Source of the DNA: an uncultured Litorilinea sp.
GTDB lineage: Bacteria; Chloroflexota; Anaerolineae; Caldilineales; Caldilineaceae
Direction: 5' to 3'
DNA length: 6,250 nt
Assembly: GCA_946885925.1 (NCBI GenBank)
Contig: CAMPHP010000205.1
Coordinates: 1 to 6,250, forward strand
In this document: positions 1-6,250 of the stretch, in pieces
How positions within the stretch are numbered: the first letter of the stretch is position 1
Layout: each line of letters starts with the position of its first letter
Program-made: the position numbers and the translations under genes
The notes under the pieces: generated by a model
Databases searched by the model: none
What the model saw: the letters and a program-made list of their open reading frames with translations, nothing else
Told to the model about the DNA's origin: nothing

Positions 1-198
1 ACCTGCCTCCGGTGGCGTCACGGGCGGACGAGGGGGAGGGCCTTCACCCCGGCGCACAAACATACGCGCATCATCCTCCTGGCGCGCTACCAATGCCGTA
101 ATGCGAAAATTGTCAATGCCAGCCTCACGCAACTTCTTATAGCCCTGCAAGTGAGCATTGAGAATGCGCCCGCAACCCACAATACCGATCCGAATCAT
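1..198 (-). CDS. Gfo/Idh/MocA-family NAD(P)-dependent oxidoreductase, N-terminal fragment
   Basis: The reading frame starts at ATG 198 and runs without a stop to the left edge, giving 66 residues. It opens with MIRIGIVGCGRILNAHLQGY, a beta-strand followed by the glycine-rich nucleotide-binding loop (G5, G8, G10) and a His at 16, the usual start of the Rossmann domain in this family. A second strand follows (FRITALVAR). Residues about 48-66 are rich in Pro, Gly and Arg and look like a loop insertion. A purine-rich SD (agaagagg) lies about 6 nt upstream of the ATG, which supports this start. By family, such enzymes oxidise or reduce sugars, inositols or related polyols with NAD(P) in the cytoplasm. 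The substrate cannot be told because the C-terminal catalytic domain is outside the window. It is transcribed divergently from metH. The family call is firm and the specific function is unknown. Confidence 0.82.
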   Translation of the reverse strand, partial: MIRIGIVGCGRILNAHLQGYKKLREAGIDNFRITALVARQEDDARMFVRRGEGPPPRPPVTPPEAG

Positions 199-299
199 CG
201 CTTGCCTCTTCTCTATTTGATTTCGCTATGCAATATTGAGTCTCACACAGAGCCGCAAAGAAGAATTGCAGATCGAACCTTGCCTCCTCTGGTCATGCT

Positions 300-330
300 C
301 CTTCCTTGAAGCTTGGGACTTCGAGGAAGG
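300..330 (+). repeat. 31-nt palindromic repeat, copy 1
   Basis: Positions 300-311 (CCTTCCTTGAAG) pair with 319-330 (CTTCGAGGAAGG) over 12 bp, with one T-G wobble, around a 7-nt loop. A second element of identical length and same orientation lies at 4589-4619, immediately after metH, with 23 of 31 positions matching. This copy sits between divergent genes, so it is not placed to terminate either one, and no T-run follows on either strand. It therefore looks more like a dispersed palindromic (REP-like) element or an RNA structure in the oxidoreductase leader than a terminator. The pairing is directly visible; the role is inference. Confidence 0.6.
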
Positions 331-522
331 CTCGCGCGAAGACTACATGACCTGCCCTATCATAAGGGGGATTCCTCCTGCGCCGGAATAACAGTGTGTC
401 CTATAGGGTTTGTAGCAACTTGATTTACTTATGACTGAAGCTAGATGACTCACAGCAATTTACGTCATTGCCGGACAGATGTCAATGAGCGGATCGATCA
501 ATTATTTTGGCTCGCTAGCTTA

Positions 523-551
523 TAAACATACATGCACTGATTTCTTATACT
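523..551 (+). promoter_or_regulatory. Candidate distal sigma-70-type promoter for metH
   Basis: TAAACA (523-528, four of six matches to TTGACA) and TATACT (546-551, five of six to TATAAT) are separated by exactly 17 nt. Transcription would begin around 558, inside the 12-nt tandem duplication, and would give a leader of roughly 330 nt before metH. This is a pattern match in AT-rich DNA and could be chance. Confidence 0.3.
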
Positions 552-553
552 AT

Positions 554-577
554 TTCTCTTAATCGTTCTCTTAATCG
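554..577 (+). repeat. Perfect 12-nt tandem duplication
   Basis: TTCTCTTAATCG occurs twice head to tail (554-565 and 566-577), and the next base also matches. Two head-to-tail half-sites about one helical turn apart are typical of OmpR/PhoB-type response-regulator sites, but a simple replication slippage would look the same. It overlaps the expected start point of the candidate promoter at 523-551. Confidence 0.6.
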
Positions 578-613
578 TGAAGACTTTGCCCAAGATGCTA
601 TCCGCGCCTGTCA

Positions 614-695
614 CTCTGCGCCCAGAGGGGACACCCGGTCTCTCTGTTCTGGTCGCTCGGCAACAACTTGCCACAACCGAAAGAGTCACTGTCCC
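614..695 (+). other. Foldable GC-rich segment in the possible metH leader
   Basis: Several nested complementary segments can be seen by eye: CTCTG-CGCC-CAGAG (614-627); GGGACA (628-633) with TGTCCC (690-695); CGGT (636-639) with ACCG (676-679); and GGCAA-CAAC-TTGCC (659-672). Except for the first hairpin they nest inside one another and would make a branched domain closed by 628-633/690-695. It does not match the conserved cores of the SAM, SAH or cobalamin riboswitches that I checked for. It may be a structured leader or just GC-rich DNA. Confidence 0.2.
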
Positions 696-779
696 AATTT
701 AAGTTTTCCTTAAGTATCGCGGTATATCCTCATAACTCGCCGTCAAGGCTGGATTGCGGCAATAGGGCACGGATGTAGG

Positions 780-825
780 ATGATCTCTATTATGATCTCC
801 CCAAAGACATGATCGCCCCAAAGAG
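780..825 (+). promoter_or_regulatory. Repeated ATGATC(T/G)C motifs, candidate operator cluster of metH
   Basis: ATGATCTC occurs at 780-787 and 792-799, and ATGATCGC at 809-816. The second and third are parts of a 17-nt imperfect tandem repeat (792-808 and 809-825, 15 of 17 identical) that contains CCCCAAAGA. A related sequence, TATAATCTCCCT at 852-863, carries the probable -10 box, and TTTGGGG (845-851) is the reverse complement of the CCCCAAA part. If transcription starts near 864 the tandem repeat spans about -72 to -39, a usual place for an activator. The repeats are plain in the sequence; the regulator is unknown. Confidence 0.45.
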
Positions 826-828
826 AAA

Positions 829-857
829 GTAAGGAAGCGGCTAATTTGGGGTATAAT
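829..857 (+). promoter_or_regulatory. Probable proximal metH promoter
   Basis: A perfect TATAAT lies at 852-857, 29 nt upstream of the metH start. The hexamer 17 nt upstream of it (829-834, GTAAGG) matches the TTGACA consensus at only two positions, so the promoter would be weak alone or would depend on an activator. Transcription from about 864 would leave a leader of about 23 nt containing little more than the SD. Confidence 0.5.
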
Positions 858-886
858 CTCCCTATTGCATAACAAGGAGATGCTAC

Positions 887-3800
887 ATGACACGCACAGC
901 GGTAGACATTCGTACATTGGCCCAAGAACGCATCCTACTGTTGGATGGCGCAATGGGTACCATGATTCAACGTTATCAATTGACCGAGGAGGATTTTCGC
1001 GGCATGCGCTTCCGCGATTGGCCTTCTAACCTCCAAGGCAACAATGAACTGCTCAGCCTGACTCAGCCCCAGGTAATTGCAGAGATTCATCGCGACTATT
1101 TAGAGGCCGGGGCTGATATTATTGAGACAAATACCTTCAACGCCAACGCTGTTTCTTTGGCTGACTATAACATGTCCCCTCTCGCCTACGAGATGAATGT
1201 GGCTGCTGCCCAGATTGCGCGGCAAGTGGCAGATGAGTTTACCGCTAAAACACCCGACAAGCCACGCTTTGTGGCAGGTGCAGTGGGGCCGACCAACAAG
1301 ACGGCTTCGCTTTCGCCCGATGTCAACGACCCCGGCGCGCGCAGCATCACCTTTGACGAACTCAAGGCAACCTATGCCGAGCAGGCACGCGGCCTATTGG
1401 ATGGCGGCGTTGATCTACTGCTAGTCGAGACCATCTTCGACACGCTCAATAGCAAAGCTGCCATTGCAGCCATCCAGGAGGTGTTTGAGCAACGGGGCGA
1501 GGAAGTGCCGCTGATGATCTCCGGTACGATTGTCGATCTCAGCGGTCGCGGTCTCTCCGGTCAAACCACCGAAGCATTCTGGGTGTCGGTCAAACATGCG
1601 CGCCCCTTTAGTGTGGGACTGAACTGTTCACTAGGAGCGCATGAAATTCGCCCTTTCCTAGAGATATTATCTAGCGTTGCCGATACACGGGTCAGTTGCT
1701 ATCCGAATGCTGGCTTGCCCAATGAGTTTGGCGGATATGACCAAACGCCAGAGGAAATTAGCCGCTATTTTCAAGACTTTGCCAAGAGCGGCTTTGTCAA
1801 CATTGCGGGGGGCTGCTGTGGCACCACCCCTGACCATATCCGCGCCATCGCCCAAGCCATTGAGGGCGTTGCCCCACGCCCTGTGCCAGAGCCTAAGCTG
1901 CAATCTGCCTACAGTGGACTTGAGCCTTTGGTCGTGACACCCTTCACCAATTTCATTAACATTGGTGAGCGCACCAATGTCACGGGTTCTTCTGCTTTCC
2001 GCAAGCTAATCATGGCGGGCGACTTTGAAGAAGCCGTGCGCGTGGCACGCCAACAGGTGGAGAATGGCGCGCAGATGATCGATGTCAACTTTGATGAAGG
2101 CATGTTGGAAGGCGAAGCTGCAATGGTGCGCTTCCTCAACCTCATCGGCACCGAACCGGATATTGCGCGTGTGCCTGTGGTGATTGACTCTTCCAAGTGG
2201 TCAATCATCGAAGCTGGATTGAAGTGTGTCCAGGGCAAGGCAGTCGTTAACTCGATCAGCCTCAAAGAAGGTGAGGCCGCCTTCAAGGCACAAGCCCGCG
2301 CGGTCAGACGCTATGGCGCGGCTGTCATTGTCATGGCCTTTGACGAGCAGGGGCAAGCGGATACCGTAGAACGCAAGGTGGAGATCTGCACGCGTGCCTA
2401 TCGCATCCTCACCGAAGAGGTGGGCTTTGCACCAGAAGATATTATCTTTGACCCAAATATCCTGGCAATCGCCACAGGCATTGAGGAGCATAACGAGTAC
2501 GCCATCAATTTTATCGAGGCGACACGCCAGATCAAGGCGACGTTACCCGGAGCAAAGGTCAGCGGTGGCATTAGCAATCTCTCCTTCTCTTTCCGTGGCA
2601 ACAACGCGGTGCGCGAAGCCATGCACTCGGTCTTCCTCTATTACGCCATCCAGGCTGGGATGGACATGGGGATTGTCAATGCGGGTGCGCTGCCCCTCTA
2701 CTCCGATATTCCCGCTGAACTGCTGGAACACGTCGAAGACGTGATCTTCAATCGTCGCCCCGACGCCACGGAGCGGCTAGTTACCTACGCCGAGACAGTC
2801 AAGAGCGGGGGCAAGAAGAAGGTTGAAGATCTGGCGTGGCGTAACCAGCCGGTCAACGAGCGACTCTCCTATGCACTTGTGCGTGGCATTACCGATTTCA
2901 TTGAGGTTGATACGGAAGAGGCGCGCCAACAGGCCGAAGAGCCCATTCATGTGATCGAAGGACCCTTGATGGATGGCATGAACATCGTGGGCGATCTCTT
3001 TGGCGAGGGCAAGATGTTCCTGCCCCAAGTGGTCAAGAGTGCCCGCGTCATGAAAAAGGCAGTTGCCTATTTGCTTCCCTATATTGAGGCATCCAAAGCA
3101 GCCAACGGCACCAATGGCAAAGCCGCAGGGAAGATTGTCATGGCAACCGTAAAGGGTGATGTCCACGATATTGGCAAGAATATCGTGGGAGTTGTGCTGG
3201 CTTGTAACAACTATGAGATTGTTGATTTGGGCGTCATGGTTCCTGCCGAGAAGATTCTGCAAAGTGCCATTGACCTCAATGCCGATATTATCGGGCTGAG
3301 CGGGCTGATCACGCCGTCGTTGGAAGAAATGGTGCATGTTGCTAAGGAGATGACGCGGCTGGGCTTTGATAAGCCGCTGTTGATCGGTGGCGCAACCACC
3401 TCGCGCATCCACTCAGCCGTCAAGATCGACCCTGCCTATGCCGGGCCGGTGGTGCATGTGCAAGATGCCTCGCGCAGCGTGGGGGTCGTGGAGAAGCTGG
3501 TCAACCCGGAGACACGCGCGCAATATGCCAGCGAGATCAAGGCCGAGTATGCCAAATTGCGTGAGCATCATCGCGGCAACCGTGCAGGTCGTTCGCTGCT
3601 TGACATCGCGAGTGCACGCGCTCGCCGCTTCCAATGCGACTGGCAGCAGGTGGACATTGTACGTCCTGGCTTCCTGGGTGTGAAGGTCTATGACGATGTT
3701 CCATTGGGCACTCTGGCAGAGAGGATTGACTGGGGTCCATTCTTCCATGCTTGGGAGATGAAGGGGGCTTATCCTGCCATTCTCAGTGATCCAACCAAGG

Positions 3801-4570
3801 GGCCAGAAGCGCGACGGCTCTATGAAGACGCGCAAAAGATGTTGGTGGAGATTATCGCACATGGTAAATTAACTGCCCGCGCCGTGATTGGTCTCTATCC
3901 TGCCAATGCGGAGGGGGATGATCTGGTGTTGTGGCGCGACGACAGCCGCAGCGAACAACTCATGCGCCTGCCCATGCTGCGCCAGCAATTTGATCGAGGG
4001 GGCAACCGTCCCTGCTACGCACTCTCCGACTTTGTTGCGCCATTAGAAAGTGGCGTAGCAGATTATATGGGAACCTTTGCCGTTACCGCGGGCATCGGCA
4101 CTGACGAGTTGGTCGCTCATTATCAGGCCGACCACGACGACTACAGCGCCATTATGGTGAAGGCGTTGGCCGACCGGCTGGCCGAAGCATTGGCCGAGTA
4201 TATGCACGAAGAGGTACGCAAGCATCTGTGGGGCTATGCGCCTGATGAGGACTTGACCAACGAGGAGTTGATCCACGAGAAATATCGGGGGATTCGTCCG
4301 GCCCCAGGCTATCCAGCTTGCCCTGACCATACGACCAAGCGCGCCATCTTTGAACTGATGCAGGTACCCGAAGCCATTGATCTGCATCTCACAGAGTCAT
4401 GCGCTATGGTGCCGACCGCAGCAGTCAGCGGCTTCTACTTCGCCCATCCCGAAGCTACCTATTTCTCGCTCGGCAAGATTGCCCGCGACCAGCTAGAAGA
4501 CTACGCCGCGCGCAAGGGCATGACCGTGGACGAAGCTGCCCGCTGGCTCAGTCCGAATCTGGAGGATTGA
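887..4570 (+). CDS. metH: Cobalamin-dependent methionine synthase (5-methyltetrahydrofolate--homocysteine methyltransferase)
   Basis: This cytosolic enzyme moves the methyl group of 5-methyltetrahydrofolate to homocysteine through methylcobalamin, making methionine and tetrahydrofolate. At 1227 residues it is full length. All modules are present in order. The homocysteine domain (about 10-330) keeps zinc ligands C247, C310 and C311 (NCS and GGCCGTTP). The folate/pterin domain (about 350-620) has [11 protein letters not shown] and IDSS. The helical cap (about 640-735) is followed by a short Ala/Gly linker. The cobalamin domain (about 748-880) has GDVHDIG with axial ligand H760 plus D758, SGLITPS with S811, and IGGATTS. 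The AdoMet reactivation domain (about 925-1227) has D948, [12 protein letters not shown] (R1137) and Y1192, in register with the E. coli ligands. The ATG has a strong SD (AAGGAGA, 874-880) at good spacing. No frameshift or missing residue is seen. It appears monocistronic, with convergent and divergent neighbours. Confidence 0.98.
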   Translation: MTRTAVDIRTLAQERILLLDGAMGTMIQRYQLTEEDFRGMRFRDWPSNLQGNNELLSLTQPQVIAEIHRDYLEAGADIIETNTFNANAVSLADYNMSPLAYEMNVAAAQIARQVADEFTAKTPDKPRFVAGAVGPTNKTASLSPDVNDPGARSITFDELKATYAEQARGLLDGGVDLLLVETIFDTLNSKAAIAAIQEVFEQRGEEVPLMISGTIVDLSGRGLSGQTTEAFWVSVKHARPFSVGLNCSLGAHEIRPFLEILSSVADTRVSCYPNAGLPNEFGGYDQTPEEISRYFQDFAKSGFVNIAGGCCGTTPDHIRAIAQAIEGVAPRPVPEPKLQSAYSGLEPLVVTPFTNFINIGERTNVTGSSAFRKLIMAGDFEEAVRVARQQVENGAQMIDVNFDEGMLEGEAAMVRFLNLIGTEPDIARVPVVIDSSKWSIIEAGLKCVQGKAVVNSISLKEGEAAFKAQARAVRRYGAAVIVMAFDEQGQADTVERKVEICTRAYRILTEEVGFAPEDIIFDPNILAIATGIEEHNEYAINFIEATRQIKATLPGAKVSGGISNLSFSFRGNNAVREAMHSVFLYYAIQAGMDMGIVNAGALPLYSDIPAELLEHVEDVIFNRRPDATERLVTYAETVKSGGKKKVEDLAWRNQPVNERLSYALVRGITDFIEVDTEEARQQAEEPIHVIEGPLMDGMNIVGDLFGEGKMFLPQVVKSARVMKKAVAYLLPYIEASKAANGTNGKAAGKIVMATVKGDVHDIGKNIVGVVLACNNYEIVDLGVMVPAEKILQSAIDLNADIIGLSGLITPSLEEMVHVAKEMTRLGFDKPLLIGGATTSRIHSAVKIDPAYAGPVVHVQDASRSVGVVEKLVNPETRAQYASEIKAEYAKLREHHRGNRAGRSLLDIASARARRFQCDWQQVDIVRPGFLGVKVYDDVPLGTLAERIDWGPFFHAWEMKGAYPAILSDPTKGPEARRLYEDAQKMLVEIIAHGKLTARAVIGLYPANAEGDDLVLWRDDSRSEQLMRLPMLRQQFDRGGNRPCYALSDFVAPLESGVADYMGTFAVTAGIGTDELVAHYQADHDDYSAIMVKALADRLAEALAEYMHEEVRKHLWGYAPDEDLTNEELIHEKYRGIRPAPGYPACPDHTTKRAIFELMQVPEAIDLHLTESCAMVPTAAVSGFYFAHPEATYFSLGKIARDQLEDYAARKGMTVDEAARWLSPNLED

Positions 4571-4588
4571 GAGAGTTCTAGCTGTACC

Positions 4589-4619
4589 CCTTCCTTGGAG
4601 CTTCAGGTACCGAGGAAGG
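4589..4619 (+). repeat. 31-nt palindromic repeat, copy 2 (possible metH 3' stem-loop)
   Basis: Positions 4589-4598 (CCTTCCTTGG) pair with 4610-4619 (CCGAGGAAGG) over 10 bp, with a T-G wobble at the same place as in the copy at 300-330, around an 11-nt loop. The tenth position changed from A-T in copy 1 to G-C here, which keeps the pairing. It begins 19 nt after the metH stop, so it may shape or protect the mRNA end. The bases after it (ttgtctgcaattct) are not a proper U-run, so a classical intrinsic terminator is doubtful. Confidence 0.6.
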
Positions 4620-4727
4620 TTGTCTGCAATTCTCTGGCCTCTGGACACAAGACGCCCATTTCGCAGGAATCGCAGGCGTTCAGTACATTCTCAAGCTGTA
4701 AAGCTTAGTTCTAGTCTCATAAATACG

Positions 4728-4765
4728 AAAAAGTGCCGGGGCGACTATGCACTCCACCCGGCACT
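4728..4765 (-). terminator. Rho-independent terminator of the sensor-CDF transcript
   Basis: AGTGCCGGG (4732-4740) and CCCGGCACT (4757-4765) form a perfect 9-bp GC-rich stem around a 16-nt loop. Read on the minus strand, the stem runs directly into TTTTT (4732-4728), 26 nt beyond the stop of the CDF gene. On the plus strand the sequence after the stem is T-rich but broken (acttattctatattctt), so it may also help stop metH transcripts. Confidence 0.8.
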
Positions 4766-4791
4766 ACTTATTCTATATTCTTATCCTATAT

Positions 4792-5982
4792 TTATCCCAT
4801 AGCACTCTGGGCGTGCAACTCATGGTGGGCAGTCAGTTGGTGGTATTCATCATCTGTGGATGACCAGGGATCGACATGCACGACCACTTCAGCCAGATGG
4901 GGAAAGGCATGATAAAGCTCGTGGCGTAGTTCCTCGGCCACTTGATGGCTGGCCGCAGTGGTTAGATACGGGTCAACCGCAATCCCCAGATCGCTGTGAA
5001 GCCGGTGGCCCATCCAGCGCATCCGTACCCACTGCACCTGCTTCACCTCTGCATGTCCCTGCACAATCTCCTCTGCCTTGTCCAATAATGCCGGGTCAAT
5101 CGCATCCATCAACCTGTACCACATCGTAACGGTGGCATCACGCGTGATAAAGAGAATCGTAATGCCGATGAGCAAGCCGATGATCGGATCCACAAGAGGA
5201 TAGCCCAGCCATGTTCCGGCGACTGCGATCAAAACTGCTAGCGAGGTCAACCCATCCGTGCGTGCGTGCAGCCCATCCGCTACCATCGCAGCAGAACCAA
5301 TCGAGCGCCCGACGCGGATTTGCAGCATAGCAACCAACTCATTTCCCACAAAGCCGATAATCGCCGCGGCTGCCACCCAGCCCAAGTGGGTCAATGGTTC
5401 GGGGTTGAATAGCTTTTGGATCGACTCCCAGAAGATTATACCTGCGCTAAAGGCAATCGAAAGGACAATGACGATTCCTGCCACATCTTCGGCGCGACCA
5501 TAGCCATAGGAGTAACGCCGGTTGGCCGCGCGCCGTGCCAGGTAAAAGGCCATCAAGAGCGGGATCGAGTTCAGCGCGTCACCAATGTTGTGGGCGGTAT
5601 CGGCCAAAAGCGCCACACTGCTGCTTAGCCAAAAAATGGCTATCTGAAGCAGTGCGGTAATGCCCAAAATGGCGAGTGCCCACCAGATGGTGCGGATGCC
5701 GAGCTTATTGTCTTGGAGGACTTGATCATTTGCCAGTGCCGCTTTTTGTTCGCTATGACCGTGAAGATGGAAGATCGTGTTCACCCAGCCCCATAGCCCG
5801 CTGCCATGATCATGCCCGTGATCATGGCTGTGATCATGGCTGTGATCGTGCCCATGATCATGGTTGTGGTTATGATCATGATCGTGGTCATGATCATGCG
5901 GGTGATCATGACCGTGTGATTGCTCGTCATGATGGGGGTGGTCATGCTCGTGATTTTCTTGAGAGTCATGTTGGTGCGTCAT
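4792..5982 (-). CDS. Cation diffusion facilitator (CDF) efflux transporter, zinc-type, with long His-rich N-terminus
   Basis: The 396-residue product is an inner-membrane exporter, by family a divalent cation/proton antiporter for Zn2+ (perhaps also Co2+ or Cd2+). Residues 3-59 are a soluble His/Asp tract with 26 His in the first 60 residues, a likely metal-binding arm. About six membrane segments follow, from about 98 to 282. The second carries LADTAHNIGD (H131, D135) and the fifth DGLHARTD (H239, D243), the HxxxD pair of pairs found in zinc-type CDFs such as ZitB/CzcD. The cytoplasmic C-terminal domain (about 290-372) keeps His/Asp positions likely to bind regulatory zinc (H329, H346, H369, D371) and ends in a His-containing tail. 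I chose ATG 5982 because it has GAGG 9 nt upstream and begins the His tract. ATG 5997 and TTG 6066 are in frame. The ArsR-like sensor lies 80 nt upstream on the same strand. Metal specificity is inferred. Confidence 0.93.
   Translation of the reverse strand: MTHQHDSQENHEHDHPHHDEQSHGHDHPHDHDHDHDHNHNHDHGHDHSHDHSHDHGHDHGSGLWGWVNTIFHLHGHSEQKAALANDQVLQDNKLGIRTIWWALAILGITALLQIAIFWLSSSVALLADTAHNIGDALNSIPLLMAFYLARRAANRRYSYGYGRAEDVAGIVIVLSIAFSAGIIFWESIQKLFNPEPLTHLGWVAAAAIIGFVGNELVAMLQIRVGRSIGSAAMVADGLHARTDGLTSLAVLIAVAGTWLGYPLVDPIIGLLIGITILFITRDATVTMWYRLMDAIDPALLDKAEEIVQGHAEVKQVQWVRMRWMGHRLHSDLGIAVDPYLTTAASHQVAEELRHELYHAFPHLAEVVVHVDPWSSTDDEYHQLTAHHELHAQSAMG
5806..5976 (-). repeat. His/Asp-coding low-complexity repeat inside the CDF gene
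   Basis: This stretch codes for residues 3-59 of the transporter, mostly alternating His and Asp/Gly/Ser/Asn. In the last 60 nt (5803-5862) the DNA has a clear 12-nt period (HDHG/HDHS units), with many TGATCATG words. Because CAT-GAT reads nearly the same on both strands, the opposite strand also encodes His/Asp-rich open frames, which are not genes. Such DNA is prone to slippage, so tract length may differ between strains. Confidence 0.85.
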
Positions 5983-5991
5983 AGCAGCAAA

Positions 5992-5995
5992 CCTC
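5992..5995 (-). promoter_or_regulatory. SD deciding the CDF start
   Basis: On the minus strand GAGG is followed by 9 nt and then ATG 5982. The alternative ATG at 5997 has no purine-rich sequence at the right distance. The TTG at 6066 has GGAAG 7 nt upstream (6078-6074) but would add an unusual hydrophobic leader before the His tract. Confidence 0.5.
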
Positions 5996-6062
5996 ATTAA
6001 TATCCAAAGACACAGGTCAAAGGCACAAGACGGTAGATAGACAACCAAGAACCAATCAATGC

Positions 6063-6250
6063 TCAAGGAGTTACTTCCACTTGTGGCTGCACTGGCTGGG
6101 CTTGCGCACTTGTATAGGGATGGTCGGGCAAGTTACGCCGCACATGATCCAGATGGTAGAGTGCCTCGCGAAAAAGCGCGGCTACATGGGCGTCATCCAC
6201 AGAATAAAAAATATGGTTGCCACTCCGCCGCGTCCGTACCAAGCGTGCAG
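6063..6250 (-). CDS. ArsR/SmtB-family metal-sensing transcriptional repressor, C-terminal fragment
   Basis: The frame enters from the right edge and ends at TGA 6065-6063, giving 61 complete residues. It starts in the winged-helix hairpin (LVRTRRSGNHIFYSV) and continues into the last helix DDAHVAALFREALYHLDH. That helix shows the pattern D-x-H-x10-H-x2-H, the alpha-5 site of zinc sensors such as CzrA (D84, H86, H97, H100) and SmtB. Members of this group sit on operator DNA as dimers and release it when Zn or Co binds, which turns on an exporter. A Pro/Gln-rich tail of about 20 residues follows, longer than usual for CzrA-like proteins. The N-terminus and the operator are outside the window, so an extra alpha-3N site cannot be judged. 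The CDF exporter gene follows on the same strand, which fits a two-gene metal-resistance operon. Confidence 0.9.
   Translation of the reverse strand, partial: ARLVRTRRSGNHIFYSVDDAHVAALFREALYHLDHVRRNLPDHPYTSAQAQPVQPQVEVTP

Larger units (their letters stand above)
199..886. other. Long divergent intergenic region upstream of metH
   Basis: These 688 nt separate the divergent oxidoreductase gene and metH. I see no convincing protein gene, tRNA or known riboswitch. What it holds, in order: a 31-nt palindrome (300-330); a promoter-like pair (523-551) followed by a perfect 12-nt tandem duplication (554-577); a GC-rich stretch that can fold (614-695); a small AT-rich inverted repeat TTAAG-N5-CTTAA (699-713); a cluster of ATGATCTC-type motifs (780-825); and the probable metH -10 box and SD (852-880). 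The open frames on the minus strand here lack codon structure and SD support, and two of them run antisense into metH. Confidence 0.7.

Noticed and set aside
271..279. GGTTCGATC on the minus strand, resembling a tRNA T-loop
   Set aside because: The flanking bases do not make a T-stem and no acceptor or anticodon arm can be found.
199..886. SAM, SAH or cobalamin riboswitch upstream of metH
   Set aside because: The conserved core words of these classes are not seen on the plus strand; partial words such as GGCAAC near 659 occur without the rest of the consensus.
498..953. Minus-strand open frames upstream of and into the metH start
   Set aside because: They have no SD, no family resemblance, and two of them overlap the metH promoter and N-terminus.
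2777..3412. Long open frame on the minus strand inside metH (211 codons)
   Set aside because: It is antisense to a strongly conserved coding region and has no recognisable domain; open frames opposite such genes are common by codon bias.
4732..4765. Stem-loop as an additional repeat family member
   Set aside because: It shares no arm sequence with the 31-nt palindromes and has a T-run on the minus strand at the right distance from the CDF stop, so an ordinary terminator explains it.
4620..4802. Short plus-strand open frame after metH
   Set aside because: It runs through the terminator stem, has no SD, and its product resembles nothing.
5803..5976. CRISPR-like array
   Set aside because: The 12-nt units have no spacers and encode the transporter's His tract in frame.
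5676..5984. Plus-strand open frame with His/Asp-rich repeats
   Set aside because: It is the mirror of the His/Asp tract of the CDF gene, caused by near-palindromic CAT/GAT repeats; the minus-strand product has a full family match.

Overview
The window looks like chromosomal DNA of a free-living bacterium. It has bacterial start and stop signals, Shine-Dalgarno (SD) sequences and moderate GC. It carries a full-length cobalamin-dependent methionine synthase flanked by two partial genes and one complete transporter gene. The phylum cannot be fixed from the sequence alone. The style of the Gfo/Idh/MocA fragment and of MetH made me think of Chloroflexota, but that is a weak impression.

Layout. 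Positions 1-198 (minus strand) hold the N-terminal 66 codons of a Gfo/Idh/MocA-type oxidoreductase that runs off the left edge. Positions 199-886 are a long divergent intergenic region. It holds a 31-nt palindrome, a promoter-like site followed by a perfect 12-nt tandem duplication, a foldable GC-rich stretch, and a cluster of ATGATCTC-type motifs leading into a perfect TATAAT and a strong SD. Positions 887-4570 (plus strand) are metH, complete and apparently intact in all domains. Positions 4571-4791 separate convergent genes. They hold a second copy of the 31-nt palindrome just after metH and a stem-loop plus T-run that terminates the opposing transcript. Positions 4792-5982 (minus strand) encode a cation diffusion facilitator (CDF) with a very long His/Asp tract. 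Positions 6063-6250 (minus strand) are the C-terminal end of an ArsR/SmtB-family metal sensor.

How the genes fit together. The ArsR-like sensor and the CDF exporter read in the same direction with an 80-nt gap. They make a recognisable zinc/cobalt detoxification pair (czrA-czrB / smtB-like logic): the sensor keeps all four alpha-5 metal ligands and the exporter keeps the HxxxD/HxxxD transport site. MetH is a separate transcription unit that uses zinc in its homocysteine site and cobalamin in its core. The neighbourhood of a Zn/Co exporter is noted, but the genes are convergent and nothing shows co-regulation.

The protein content is conventional. The less explained material is non-coding: the paired 31-nt palindromes around metH (one compensatory base pair between copies), and the layered repeats and possible SD-sequestering element upstream of metH. 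No known riboswitch class was recognised in the metH leader.
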